Below, one piece after another: positions 1-12,184 of a stretch of 64,000 nt of DNA. Position 1 is the first letter of the stretch; the number at the start of each line of letters is the position of its first letter. The notes under the pieces were generated by a model. That model worked only from the letters and a program-made list of their open reading frames with translations, was not told the DNA's origin and did no database searches. The stretch is taken from positions 8,591,263 through 8,655,262 of the forward strand of contig OY811973.1 in assembly GCA_963681505.1 (NCBI GenBank). Direction: 5' to 3'. The translations under genes and the position numbers were made by a program. The stretch comes from Eunapius fragilis (lineage: Eukaryota > Porifera > Demospongiae > Spongillida > Spongillidae).

Positions 1-834
1 TAGATTTAAATGCTGAAACTTTACACAATAGTAAATTACCCTAAGCCTCACATTCGTTGTAAGCTACGGTAAAATCGGATATATGGTTTGTTCATTTCAG
101 GTCCAACGTTGTATACCCCGTATTTACGGGGTATACCCCCGAAACGGAAGAGATTAACAGCGCTGCTACGCGTCAGAATGGCCTCTGGCAGCGCGTTGCA
201 CAATTAATCGCGCGCTGAAATTTATCGCGCTCTTTACGTTTTTAGCGCAATCACCGCAATGTATCGCGCGTGCACGATTAAGCGTTGTGCAGTAATAATT
301 TCTTTTATATGAAATTCAACACAATAGTACAACAATAAATAAATCCAGGAACCTGTTGTGGACAAACAAGTAAGGGTGGATTCCGGAGTTGAGCAAGGTC
401 AAGCACATGTTTCTGAGCTAGAGTACTATAGAACGAATGCTGCCTGATTGGAGGCATCCACAAAGAACACATGAACCACTAGAACGCCAGTTTTAGAGAG
501 TATATTCAAGTCCTAGCGTACGGTTTTATTCATTTTTTCGCGGTAGGGGGAGTGGGGTATGATATATTGCGCATGCTCTGGTCTAGCTAAGGCCCCACCT
601 ACACGCGCAAGAGATTTAATCAGTTAACTGTCACACGCAGGAATCTCCAGCATCGGCGACGACACTACAATAAAATAATATATACTTTCCAATATACTCC
701 CTGGCTAATGCACAGTGGTATACATTTCATTATTCACGTTCAAAAAACAAATATACATTTCATAAATCTATCCTATGTTCAAACTGTATAAGTTTAGTGT
801 TCATACTTTTTGCTTATTTTTGCTTGCCTTAGTT
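1..834. other. Intergenic, 3' flank of beta-helix gene 1
   Basis: No gene seen. From 154 onward this matches 28641-29386. It contains a small palindrome at 111-137 (GTATACCCCG arms) and one unit of the 'CTGGTCTAGCTAAGGCCCCA' motif near 579-599, which is expanded to several copies in unit 2. Confidence 0.6.
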
Positions 835-3800
835 TCACGAATTGTCACTCATCAATGGTTCTCGATATACATATTCAAGTGCGGAGACATTTATTTGGTG
901 TGCAGCACTTGGAGCCATGTTTCCATCTGTATTATCTTCATTAATAACTCTTGAATAATGGAGGCAGTGAACATTAATATAATTGCTTTTCACATAATTT
1001 AGTATTCTAAACAAAAGGATGCACAATAAGCAGAGGAAAGCACTCCCAACAAAGATTACAGTTGGGACTGCAGAGATGATGTGTCCATTACCATTGTACA
1101 AGAAAAAGAGCACTGCTGAATGAAGAACAATATTGATGTGGAAAAAACCTTCTAGTAGGCTCACTAACCAATGTTTGTATAGGGCCAGTCCTACCATTAC
1201 AATCATAGATGCATGAATGGCTATAATGATTAGCAGAACTATGGTTGGCTGATTGTTAGAAAAGAAGCTGAATACAACACAAAATAGTATGCGATAGAAT
1301 AATGTTGCTCCAGTCCAAAACCGATACCGATCTTTAAATGGTGCTTCATAGCAGTCAATGAATGGCTTCAGTTTATTCATCCAACACATTACCTTCCAGT
1401 GGGACTTGGTCACTAGACATGGGGTGAGAAGCATCACTGCTGTGTATGGTAAAATGAAGAAAATGGTGACCAATAAACCAGCTGTAAAGAGGTATGTTTG
1501 TTGGTGGTCAAAGAATAGCATAGTACTATCATAATACCAGACATTAAATGAAATATTTTCAGATCTGACTGTTGCATAATTGAATATCGTTGTAACAATC
1601 CTTAGTAATTTTGCATATAATAAGATTACAAGTGTGGATATAACAGAAACCATGTTGTGTCTACATACCCGAGACATAAAAGATGAAAATTTGCTGGCTG
1701 TGATGATAGCTAACACCAGAACTACTATGTAAAATAAAAAAGAAAATTGCAACCATACTTTTGAATAACTGTTCATTCCATGATAAAAACATGTTTCGAT
1801 GCCAAGGTCTAAGTTAAGCCAAGCCACAAAAATAGAAAGGAAATCAGAAATGTTAGCTAATGCTCCATATGAAGTTGGAAAGAATACATTTTGAAATGTT
1901 CTTATAACGAATGCATACAGAAATATTCCATTGATTGTACCACTAGATACAGTGAGATTGAATACCATCAAAAAGACAATCAGAGCCATACCCATGAAGG
2001 CAAAAGGTACAATGAGCAGAAGGTGGACATTGGTACATGGCTTGCATTGTGAGGTCCCAAATGTCATACTAAGGTTACCTGCACACTGACCACAACCCAC
2101 ACCAACACGATTGTAATTGCACTGGGAATCAAAATGAAATACATGAATATTAGTTGTGCTACAACAATAATCAGAAGGACATGGATCTATCACTGAAAGG
2201 TTATCTTGAGGGTCGTTGCCAATCCAAGCACTTCCTACCTTTGATAATGTCTGACCAGAAATGTTACAATTTTGAACATAGTTATAAAGCATTGGATCAC
2301 ATGTGCATGATAAAGATAAATTGTCCATTTTAAATCCAGCAGGACAGGGTAATACTAATAGCGATATATTAATTTGAAACAAATTGGTTTGACCATCGTT
2401 GTATGAAAGCTCAGTAGTCAAATATAAACTTCCATTTTTGGGAATGTATGGTACGGTATAGGATTTACACTGATTTGTTGTCCTCAATGCATGATTAAAT
2501 TGTATTCATGTATCATCAGTGTATAAAAACACAGCGCTAGGGGCAATACCATTGCGCTGACCAATAGTTAATAATTTTATCATTATTGTTTCTCCTGGAT
2601 ACACCTTATAATTAATGGATGTCATTAGACATTTGTGCAGATCGCATAAACATATAATTCTTGGATCAGATGATATGACCGATGAAGTATTGTCATGGTA
2701 ACCAAAGTGATGGGTTATATCAAAAACCTCTCTGTTACAGTTATCGTCGCAATAGAGCAGATTACAATAGTCAATATCACCTCCATATATGGCACTACCA
2801 GCATCCTTTGCAAAATTACTTTCAAAATAAAGGTTAACTCCAGAAATTTTGTCTTTACCAATTCTACCATTATATTGATAAAAGCATGGTACTGTGTAAT
2901 ATGGTGATGGAATGGTAGATGCTACATATATGGCACCACCAGTAAGAGAGGCTGTATTATTTATAAAAGATACATTTGTTGGTGATGAGTAGGTTAAAGA
3001 AGATGCATACTCCAAATATATAGCACCACCATGCAGAGCACTGTTGTTGGCAAATATGACATTGGAAGAAGGTGAAAACATGATGGTCGATGAGCTCAGT
3101 GAAATAGCTCCTCCAATTACACCATTAATGACCCCAGCAAAAGTATTGTTTCCATTCAAAGTAATGATAGTGTTGCTATATGCCGTGACGTGTGAATTAT
3201 AAAATGTACAATTCATGAAGGACGCTTCAATTGATCTGAGACTTATACTACTAGCATTGAAAGTTGACCCATGTAGTGAAAATAGCCCTCTGCCAACTGT
3301 TATTATACCTATTGCATAATTGGTTTGCTGCATATCTGTAACCACACACTGTAATAGTGTCAAAGTTGTAACATTGTTTATCTCAATGAATATTGCATTA
3401 CCAGCTGAGTAATCACTCCTGAAGATGCAATTTTCTAGCACGATCTGAAATGTGATATTGATTGATGGAAATACATTTCCCATTGCTACAATAAAAAGGG
3501 ATGAACCATCAGATGCTGCATAATTGCACTCAAATGTCGTATTATTCATATATACAAGGGAATTACCAGTGTGTGGCAACAAATAATTAATGTAGAATGC
3601 ACCAAAGTAAGCCATTGCACGAATGATGAACACATCGCTGAGTCTAATATCAAAATTGGCAGTTGTATCTGACAGATAGATGTTAGCACCACACGAAGCT
3701 TGATTTCTATAAAAGGTGCTATTCTGTATTGTAATATTAATGTGGTATCCTTGATTTAAGATAATAGATAATCCAGTTCCTTTATAGTTTTGTGGTGAAT

Positions 3801-4662
3801 CTAATTCACACAAATTTGAGCCATCAAAAGAAGCATCTATACCCAAGCTGATAACCAGTGCTGAAAGAATTATTTGATTACGTTCATTATAGTCCCCATA
3901 TGGTTGATATTCAATAACCAAATTTCCTCCAGCTAAGGTATTGTCACCATTGCCGTAATATAAAGCATTTTTTGCAAATGCTTTACCATTACATGTGAAA
4001 TTTATTGTACTTGAACTGCTAAGTCCATTCTTTACAAACTGGTTGTTTCCAATGAATGATGACTGAATGATCTGTGAAAGCCCTAACAAATTTACTCCCA
4101 ACAATCCATATCCAGTACTATTTTGTATGGACACACCTTCCATCAGGAAGTTGTAAATATTGATCAAATGAATGCCAGCACTGTGGTCTGTGAAGCTAAA
4201 GTATATTCCACAGTTGATAAACGTGATATTTATTATAGTCAGGTTTGTAATGTTTACAAATATAAAGCCTGTCTCATTGTAGCTGGTGCATATAATATGA
4301 GTTGAGGATTCCATGTAGATAACATTGCTATCTTCATCATATGAGTCAAATCCATACTCAAGTACCTTTCTGGAGATGGGATATTGTGTGAGGTTTGGTG
4401 ATCCAATCATTTGAAAGTTATCTTTGTTAGCAACAATGACATGGGTGTCGAGAAAATGACTTCCTGGTATAAAGTTGAATAGAGCATCAGAGAGGAAATA
4501 TGAAGATGCATTATGGACATAAGTGTTCAATTCCAAACAAGGCGATCCAGGGCATTGGTTGATAGTGATGTTTGGTGTGACATACATAGTGGATACACCC
4601 TCTGATATTCCGAACAATGTGTGATGGGTTGCCACTAACATTATAATATGAAGATATTCCAT
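835..4662 (-). pseudogene. Beta-helix/multi-TM surface protein gene 1, one in-frame stop
   Basis: This is an intronless frame of 1,276 codons including the final stop, broken by a single TGA at 2508-2506. The frame is otherwise continuous on both sides. The layout matches the intact paralogue at 29387-33217. It has a hydrophobic N-terminus (possible signal peptide), then about 700 residues of N-glycan-rich repeats with motifs such as NNSALHGGAIY and NNTASLTGGAIY, typical of right-handed parallel beta-helices. A Cys-rich segment (CPSDYC, CGQCAG, CKPC) and about seven hydrophobic segments follow, with the juxtamembrane motif FKDRYRFWTG. The product would be a plasma-membrane protein with a large ectodomain. 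Its function is unknown; adhesion or recognition is only a guess. The start ATG at 4662 opens the hydrophobic leader. The stop could be a null allele, a sequencing error or, less likely, readthrough. Confidence 0.85.
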
Positions 4663-4855
4663 TTTACTATGTCTAAGAGCACAAAAATAAATTTACAAAT
4701 TATTGAAATGGTCAAGGTATTTATTAATACTACATGCAATAGGATATGCACAACATTAAAAACATCTATACTATAATTGCATGAAGCTTTCTTTGAGCAA
4801 TAATGGTAAGTATATGATAAAATATTCAAGTAATTGTGATTTTAAGCAGTAAAAA

Positions 4856-6665
4856 GCAGGTTTGCTGCATGGTTGTAATCACACACTGTAATAGTGTCAA
4901 AGTTGTAACACTGTTTATCTCAACTAATATTGCATTACGAGCTGAGTAATCACTCCTGAGGATGCAATTTTCTAGCATGATCTGAAATGTGAAATTGATT
5001 GAAGGAAATACATTTCCCATTGTTTCAATATCAAGGGATGAACCATCTGATACAGCATAATTGCATTCAAAAATCACATTAGCCCTATACCACAGAAGTA
5101 TTCAGAATGTTTGTGTGTGGCGAACAATAATCAGGAACTACGATAGTAGTTCCTATATAGGAATTGACCCGGGTCGTGAAATCATTTTTTTAAACGCGAC
5201 CCGTGTATAACTCGTGTACCGAGAAATGGATAGTGTTGCTCTTTGTTGCTATCAAACCATAAGGCAAAGACGACCGGTCAATTTAATGTTTTATTCCAGT
5301 TTTCGAACTGTTTGCTTTAAGAGAACAAAAAAGTTCGTGCTTTACCTCGTACCCAGGCCAAATCTTCTCGGTCGTCAACGTCGTCGTCGTCGTCTTCTTC
5401 TCGCGTGTGTGTAACTCCGGATAGGAATGGTTTTAAATAGCGCCAATTATACCAATCGCTTTAGAATCTCCTGGAAGGACATCAGATGTATGAATAAAGC
5501 ATAAAACTGACATACGTAATCATTACGTAATGCGTGGTGTTAAATAGAAGCGTTCCCATGGCGACATTTACGTATATTTAGAATTGCGCAAACAAAAGAG
5601 GAAAGCTAAACAGCGAGACCGACGAGTTAGAATTCCCCCGCGTTTCTTACAGTGATCCCAAACAAAAGTGGACGTCTGCTCGTGACGATAATGGTAACGG
5701 GGGGGGGGGGGGGGGGGGGGGGGGGGGCGGGGCACTTGCCAGTATTAATAATCGATAAAAAAAGGATAATAAAAAAATAGAGGAAACAAGTAAAGAAAAA
5801 CATTCTCTAACGAGAAAGTTGGTGGGATATAGGAATTGGAGGCAAAGGTGGTGTAAAAAGGAAGGGAGCAAGGTTTTTGGAAAAGAAAAATGAGACAAAA
5901 ATCCTATATTTAGCACTTTTGTTCTGTTACATGTACATGTGCTAAATATAGGATTTTGTCTCCTTTTTTCTTTCCAAAAATTGTTCCCTTCCTTTTTACA
6001 CTACCTTTGCCTCCAATTCCTATATCCCACCAACTTTCTCATTAGAGAGTGTTTTTCTTTACTTGTGAACATAGAATGCACCAACGAAAGCTATTGCACA
6101 AATTATAGATGCATTGTTAAGACTGATATCAAAGTTGGCACATTGATCTGATAGATCGATATTAGCACCACACCAGGCTTTATTTGTATAAAAGGTGCTA
6201 TCCTGTATTGTAAAAGCTTGATTTCTGTAAAAGGTGCTATCCTGCATTGTAACATTGATGTAGTATGTTTGATATAAGATAATAGATAATTCAGTTCCTT
6301 TATTGTTTTGTGGTGAATCTAATTTGAGCCATCAATAGAAGCATCTATACCCAAGCTGATAACAATTGCTGTAAAAATTATTTGATTACTTTCATTATAG
6401 TCCCGATATGGTTGATATTCAATAACCAAATTTCCTCCAGCTAAGGTATTGTCACCATTGCCATAATATAAAGTATTTTTTGCATATGCTTTTCCATTGC
6501 ATGTGAAATTTATTGTACTTGAACTGCTAAGTCCATTCTTTACAAACTGGTTGTTTCCAATGAACGATGACTTAATGATTTGTGAAAGCCCTAACAAATT
6601 TACTCCCAACAATCCATTTCCGCTACTATTTTGTATGGACACACCATCCATCGGGAAGTTGTACA
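4856..6665 (-). pseudogene. Truncated beta-helix gene fragment
   Basis: Two blocks, 4856-5131 and 6066-6665, align with the ectodomain of the neighbouring gene (about 3320-3580 and 3590-4160). They are separated by the Helitron-like element at 5132-6065. Recognisable peptides include FECNYAVSDGSS and SIQNSSGNGLLGVNLLGLSQ. No signal peptide or TM region remains, and frames are interrupted near 6200 by a small duplication. It is a partial tandem copy of the upstream gene that received an insertion. Removing the insert rejoins the flanks in good agreement with the intact gene. Confidence 0.85.
5132..6065 (+). mobile_element. Helitron-like foldback element B
   Basis: It begins TC immediately after A5131 and ends ACTTG before T6066, with no target-site duplication. 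The 5' end carries an 8-bp stem with a GATA loop (GGAACTAC/GTAGTTCC), followed by ATATAGGAATTGACC. The middle has a GTC/TTC-rich tract (5366-5402) and a run of more than 25 G near 5700. The 3' end is a hairpin (5787-6065) with arms of about 128 bp and a loop of roughly 20 nt. The arms show a few mismatches, so this copy looks older than the others. It is inserted in a beta-helix pseudogene and has no transposase. Confidence 0.8.
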
Positions 6666-8084
6666 AGGGTCTAATAAGAAGGGGAAATGTAATAGTCCTC
6701 ACAAACACAATGTCTTACAAATGTAGGACTCTTACATTTCCCCCTCTTATTAGAAGTGGGGTTCATCTACTGGTGTCTACTGGATGGAATGGTCCAAGAG
6801 GGGAGGGGGGAGGGAGGTGTCCTAATGTGGAAGTGTGGCAACTAAGGAAAAGGGAGCCGTCAAGAAAAATTCGGCCTGGGGGAAAAATCGGTGGTTCGGC
6901 AGGACCGAAAAAGATGCTAAAAATCATCCGGTTAATCCAAAATGGGTTCAGGCACATAAACACCCTGAGCACCCAGACATTAATCTTATTCTCTGTGAAA
7001 ATGGCTGATTCAAGTGAATAGAGAGATGCCAAAAGTGGGTCAGAAAATTGTTGTAAAAGGTACCTGAACAAGCACCTAATTCCTCAGGAGAGTTGTGGGG
7101 GATGGGACATGTCAGTGGACTCTTATTAGAATGGGATGTTCAGAACTGGTTTGATAAATCACACTAAAAACTGTTATGAGGTTGCCATGATGCAAAAACC
7201 TTTACATGTGATGTGTACATATGACCCTTCCCTACATGGTTCCAGCAATATGCACAAGCAGTAAATACATGTCCATGTAAACAGGGAAATAGTTAATGCA
7301 TGTTTATGCTTAAATGTGAGAGGTGTTGGATGTGTACCAACATCCTCTTTATAATGGAAGAAACAGCAACACTCATCACATGGTCATGTGCAGGGATTGG
7401 GATATGTGGGAGGGGCCAGAGGGATGGGAGTGCTTTATCACCATGTACCCTTCCTCCTCTCCTTCCCCTTACCTTCTCTCATTCCTCCTTCCCTCCCTCT
7501 AGTTATTGATGTATGCAGCATGGGGAAGTCATTATAAAAATATTCTTCTAGGCATGCAGTACCCTATTGCAGTGAATCATTATAATTCAAGGCATTCATC
7601 CCCTGTATATAATTATCATTGCTTATATTCACATACGTTTATTTACATGGTTATTGGAACAATTATCAAAGATATCAAATCTATAAAATACTGGGCATTG
7701 ATCACGTACAGATTGACAACAGCTCCTCAACATAAGCACCATATTGCATCACATGCAGCATGCGTTTTGCTTTTATATGCATCATTTATGAATTCACTGA
7801 GCATGCACAATGCATTTATAATTTATATAATTCATCTGCACTATAGCTCTCCCTTTATAACAAGTATACGTGGCTCCTCGAAATAAACGTACAATTGTTG
7901 TAAATAGTAAACCAGACACATTGTCATCCAGCTGAAAGAAAAACTAGGACAGACTTTGTTACAATCTCTGTGATCGAATAGCGGATCGTTTTTTGACAAG
8001 GCAGGACCATATTTGGCGGACGAATAATATCCGCCAGCAAGATATCGGTATGTGGTTACGGGTATTGTCTAGTAAGTATGGTTG
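6666..8084. other. Intergenic, no gene recognised
   Basis: A short foldback at about 6668-6763 has arms of the type CTAATAAGAAGGGGAAATGT, starting exactly where the beta-helix fragment ends. A related TCTTATTAGA motif recurs near 7120. Open frames in 6497-7886 show no recognisable domain, and the rest looks noncoding. Confidence 0.4.
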
Positions 8085-8650
8085 GACTGCATACTTAATG
8101 AATTTATACTTCTGTTAGATCACTATTGCATAGGAAGATTAACGAGTAATTCCATCAGTACTACTAATTCATTCATTTCACCATACTGTTACCATGTTGA
8201 AAGCACCATCATATTTGCATTCATAAATGGTGCAGAGTAGTGTGTTTTTCACCTCTGTCAGGATATCAATTTTGGTATCGAACTGGAGTGCTCATTCATA
8301 TACAGCCAGCCAGCAAGTTCAGTTGCTTTATTCGTTTCTAGGTCCAAGGGCAAGATTGAGATAGTATTTTTCACCATAAATGGTATTGACACCGAGTTCA
8401 TAACACGATTGTGAATTTGTCTTGACACACCTTTGATATTTTAGTGATCCAGCAAGTTATCTTAGCTCGAAGAAAAAATTCTATCGCTATCGATCATAAA
8501 AATTAATCTCAATATTAATAGTTAACGTATCAGTATTCATGAAGGTGCAGTATTAAGTAAAATTACGCGTAAGTAAGCCCAAGCAGGTATCCATGGATCC
8601 AGCGACCAGCTGTAAGTAATTATTATGTCGCTTGCATGTGATGCAATCCT
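8085..8650 (+). repeat. Third, diverged copy of the PHYH 5' flank
   Basis: This is collinear with 9895-10500 and 41735-42340, the sequence upstream of the two dioxygenase genes. Shared landmarks are CTGTCAGGATATCAATTT, ACACCTTTGATATTTTAGTG and TTACGCGTAAG, and the region just before the start codon, ATGTCGCTTGCA. Similarity stops immediately after the ATG, and no dioxygenase coding sequence follows. It is an orphaned promoter/5'UTR relic from an older duplication. Confidence 0.75.
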
Positions 8651-9039
8651 TGCGCTACGATTAGAAAGTAGGTTCCCTCCCATATACATCTCTATGGGAA
8701 AAATATCTTCCCATCTAGGTGTTAATAAAGTAACCTTTTGGAGTAACATATTGTATGCATGAGACATACAAGTGAGGTATCCTCTTTCTCTAATTAGTCC
8801 CTCCTCATCAACACATAGATCACACTCAAAATGTTAATGAGGAGCTGCTGTAAACAGCAAGATGATCAGAATTCTAGGGATACTTATAAGGAGTGGCATT
8901 ATGCCATACTTGGTTAATCATCTGCATTTTTGTCGGATATGCATGCATTTTGTGTAAATGGCTCACAGATTTTTGTTTGAGTCAGTTAAATATCAGTTAC
9001 ACAAGGAAAACCAAAATTGCTGCGCATTGCGAAGAAAGG
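8651..9039. other. Intergenic, partly shared with unit 2
   Basis: 8820-9010 matches 35262-35450 in unit 2 (AGATGATCAGAATTCTAGG and following). No coding function is recognised. Confidence 0.5.
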
Positions 9040-9476
9040 AGTACGTTTTGTTTGGCAATCTCAAGCAGATGCACTATTATTAGACTTCACGGATATTGAT
9101 ACAGATGCTCCACCCTACAGTTTCGTATACACCAGAATCGGTTCTTGAATCGGGAGTTCAGGACAAAAGAGGATGTGCAAACAAGCAGTGGAAGATTGTA
9201 GAGGTACTTTTACACCCTTTGTGACTTCAGTAGATGGATTCTGGCATTGGGAAGCTGAGCACTTCCTTGAGAGAATGTTGCAAAAACCTTTTGTACAAAC
9301 GTGTGGCTTCATCAGAGCAAGGCTTTCGTTTGCCATCACGAGAGCAGCCATGGAGCCTATGCCTAACGGATTCTAGAATAAAGTGGAGAAGTGGCCTGGG
9401 CTTTGATGATGGGGCCCCTGAGGCCCCCTTTATACTCGACCATGCATCTCCAACTGGGTTCCGGGCATATGATTAA
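9040..9476 (+). pseudogene. Retroelement C-terminal fragment, unit 1
   Basis: Broken frames read WQSQADALLLDFTDIDTDAP, GTFTPFVTSVDGFWHWEAEH and FIRARLSFAITRAA. This resembles the C-terminal region of reverse-transcriptase polyproteins abundant in sponges and cnidarians (recognised from memory). It matches 40905-41335 in unit 2, where more of the element survives. Several frameshifts show it is dead. Confidence 0.6.
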
Positions 9477-9527
9477 CTATTTATTTCTTAAAAATAAATA
9501 AATAAATAAACATCTTTAAAAAAATTG

Positions 9528-9687
9528 TCTAGTTGGACTTACCCGACCTTCGCGGAGATTTGTATCCATCTGATAGCGAGTGTAGACTATTATCACATAA
9601 TCAAGACTGTGGGGCTTTATATCAAGTATAGCCACATACGCTATCAGATGGATACAACCCGCGAAGGTCGGGTTACGCCCAACTAGA
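9528..9687. mobile_element. Short inverted-repeat element (MITE), unit 1
   Basis: Imperfect terminal inverted repeats of about 50 bp start TCTAGTTGG and share ACCCGACCTTCGCGG and ATCCATCTGATAGCG. The centre is about 50 bp. The copy at 41389-41521 in unit 2 has lost parts of both arms. Confidence 0.7.
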
Positions 9688-9689
9688 TA

Positions 9690-10494
9690 TTATATCCAGC
9701 ACTGATGAGACTTCGCCCGTTAGTTAAAATGAGGGTGGCTCAGCCAAATAGCAATGTGCGCCAACATATGTCCTAGCAGTACGGTATTCAAGCTCTAACA
9801 ACGGTTATATATTTTTGTGGTTTGAACACAGGCGTGAAATACCTTAGATATCAAAAGGACATTGCAAATCGGGAATATAATTTTTATGCGATATGCCTGC
9901 ATACTTAATGATTTTTGTTCTATGCTTTGTTAGATCACTATCGCCTTGCAAATCTTTCTATATTGCCTCTAAAAATAGGCTTTCTTCTCAAGATGCTTCT
10001 GTGACTATGATAACGAGTTAGTTCGATCAGTCATTTCACCACACTGTCACCATGTTTAAAGCACCACCATGTTAGTTTAATTAGATGCAGAGTAGTGCGT
10101 TTCTCACCTGTGTCAGGATATCAATTTCGGTATCGAACTGGAGTGCTTATGGTACAGTCAGCCAGCAAGTTCAGTCGCTTTAGTTTCTATACGTCCAAGG
10201 GGCGAGGTTGAGATCATAAATGGTATTGACACCAAGTTCATAACATGATTGTGAATTTGCCTAGACACACCTTTGATATTTTAGTGATCCGCAAAGCATT
10301 TCAGCTCAATGAAAATATTTCGCTATCGATAGTGTAAATAACGGTTTACTATATGAATATAATTGTATCACGTATTCATGAAGGTACCGTATTACGTCTG
10401 ATAAGGAAAATTACGCGTAAGGAAGCCCAAGCGATGCAGACGACTGCGACCTCTACCAGCTGTAAGTAATTTAATATTATGTCGCTTGCACGAG
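9690..10494 (+). promoter_or_regulatory. Upstream region of PHYH copy 1
   Basis: The region is conserved with 41530-42333 and, from 9895, with the relic at 8085-8650. No core promoter element can be assigned. A donor-like GTAAGT lies at about 10462 but is missing from unit 2, which lacks about 10 bp there. Confidence 0.4.
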
Positions 10495-11565
10495 ATGAAA
10501 TCCTTCCACGGTTCAGCCGTGTACACTGTGGTACCACCCCAGCCTCCCAAGAAGCCGGGACAGCTGGAACCTCACAAAGTGCAGGAGTTCTTCGACAAGG
10601 GCTTTGTGGTCCTCCCCTCGTTCTTCACGGCAGAAGACTTGGCCCCAGTCATCGAGGCCATTAACGACTGCGTCGACATCCTTGCCACAAAACTGTATAA
10701 CGCGGGAAAGATCAAGGACAGATGCGAAGGCGCGGGCTTCTACCAGCGGTTAACCCTTATCGAGCAGCAGTTCAGCGGGGCGGCGGTCCTACTGCACAAA
10801 ATGGGGTACCTGCCCCCAGCCTTCCAGAACCTCTGGTCCAACGAGAGACTCCTTAATGTCGTGGAACAGCTAATAGGACCGGACATAGCCGGCCATCCCG
10901 TTTGGAACCTCCGAACCAAGACGCCCCACAACCAGCAAACCACCGTCCCGTGGCATCAGGACAACGCCTACCTGGACCCTTCAGCCCTCCACACGCTCCA
11001 GCCCACGGCTTGGATCCCGCTCATCGACGCCAACATGGTTAACGGGTGCATGCAGGTGGCCTCTGGCGGGCATAAGGCGGGAATCACCGCCACCCACACC
11101 TGCTGCGCGGGAAACACATGGTACGTGGAACTCGACGAACTCGAGATGCAGAGAACACTGGGTGTCGACATGGCACGTGACCTAGTCACGTGCGAAGTTC
11201 CTTTTGGCGGCATCCTCTTACTGAACAACGCTGTCCCCCATCGCAGCCTAGAAAACCTGTCAAACCAGATAAGGTGGAGCCTGGACCTCCGCTGGCAGCG
11301 GCCAGACATGCCCAATGGGTTCTACAGCCTGAAGGAGAATGTGGTAATGAGAAGGGCTGGGGACCAGGATTACAAAATCGACTGGAGCAGATTTGCTGGA
11401 GTCAATCGCACGGAGCTACAGGCCAAGGCAGCTGGTCACAACAATGAGGATGAGTTTGACACCACCATCCATGGGCCGTGGATGAAGAGGTGGGAGATAG
11501 TACATCACAACAGGCACACACAGGGGCTTAAAGATGGCAGCTCTTGGCACGATCAAAAAGCTTGA
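10495..11565 (+). CDS. Phytanoyl-CoA dioxygenase family protein, copy 1
   Basis: An intronless frame encodes 356 aa. The PhyH fold of Fe(II)/2-oxoglutarate oxygenases is supported by the metal triad H154-x-D156 (PWHQDNAY) and H249 (VPHRSLEN), with R260 eleven residues later for 2-oxoglutarate, the usual PHYH spacing. Such enzymes hydroxylate fatty acyl-CoAs or small molecules; the substrate here is unknown. I see no clear peroxisomal signal. I start at ATG 10495 (MKSFHGS) because it is shared by both copies; in this unit the upstream ATG at 10435 runs into a stop. The gene is convergent with PTRHD1, with 160 bp between the stops. It differs from copy 2 at about six residues. Confidence 0.9.
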   Translation: MKSFHGSAVYTVVPPQPPKKPGQLEPHKVQEFFDKGFVVLPSFFTAEDLAPVIEAINDCVDILATKLYNAGKIKDRCEGAGFYQRLTLIEQQFSGAAVLLHKMGYLPPAFQNLWSNERLLNVVEQLIGPDIAGHPVWNLRTKTPHNQQTTVPWHQDNAYLDPSALHTLQPTAWIPLIDANMVNGCMQVASGGHKAGITATHTCCAGNTWYVELDELEMQRTLGVDMARDLVTCEVPFGGILLLNNAVPHRSLENLSNQIRWSLDLRWQRPDMPNGFYSLKENVVMRRAGDQDYKIDWSRFAGVNRTELQAKAAGHNNEDEFDTTIHGPWMKRWEIVHHNRHTQGLKDGSSWHDQKA

Positions 11566-11725
11566 TGAACATTGTGTGTGTGGTGTTGTCTTGTTAATCC
11601 TCACATCCCGGAGCTGAGACATTTTTACTTTGTGTCATGCTTGTATGCCATGTGGTTAGATTTATCCCTCCTCCTGAATACACCAACTCCCCCACCATTC
11701 ACATTTTAACATTTTTGAATTGTGT

Positions 11726-12127
11726 TTATTTGAATAGTTTGAATTTTCCGAACAAGTCTTGTACCTGGGATTTGGGGTAAGGTTTGGTGGCCAGGCAGGT
11801 GGGGATGTTCTCTGGCTGCTCGATCCAAAGCTTATGGTCCACCTCCCTTCCCAGGAGGGAGCCTGCCAGTGTAAGGAGGTCAGCTTCACTGTCAACCTAA
11901 GCAAAGAGGTAAAAAGGTATCCTTCTGACCATACAGCATCTCCACACAGTCCAATAGTCAATTATTCTAAGTCTACATAGGTGTGAAAGAGATGCCAGTG
12001 GGTGGTAATCCCACAGCATATTACTTTAAAACAATATTCATGAATGGTAATACCAGCACATCCGACTATCTAAAGAGTTAACATACATGTAATTTAAAGC
12101 ACGTTGACTAATGGAAATGCTGTTTGT

Positions 12128-12184
<57 letters not shown>

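Noticed and set aside
835-2487. Separate 550-residue gene starting at 2487
   Set aside because: It is in the same frame as the upstream 718 residues, separated only by TGA, starts at TTG and aligns to the C-terminal half of the intact paralogue.
6497-7021. 174-codon plus frame
   Set aside because: Its first half is antisense to the beta-helix fragment and the rest shows no domain.
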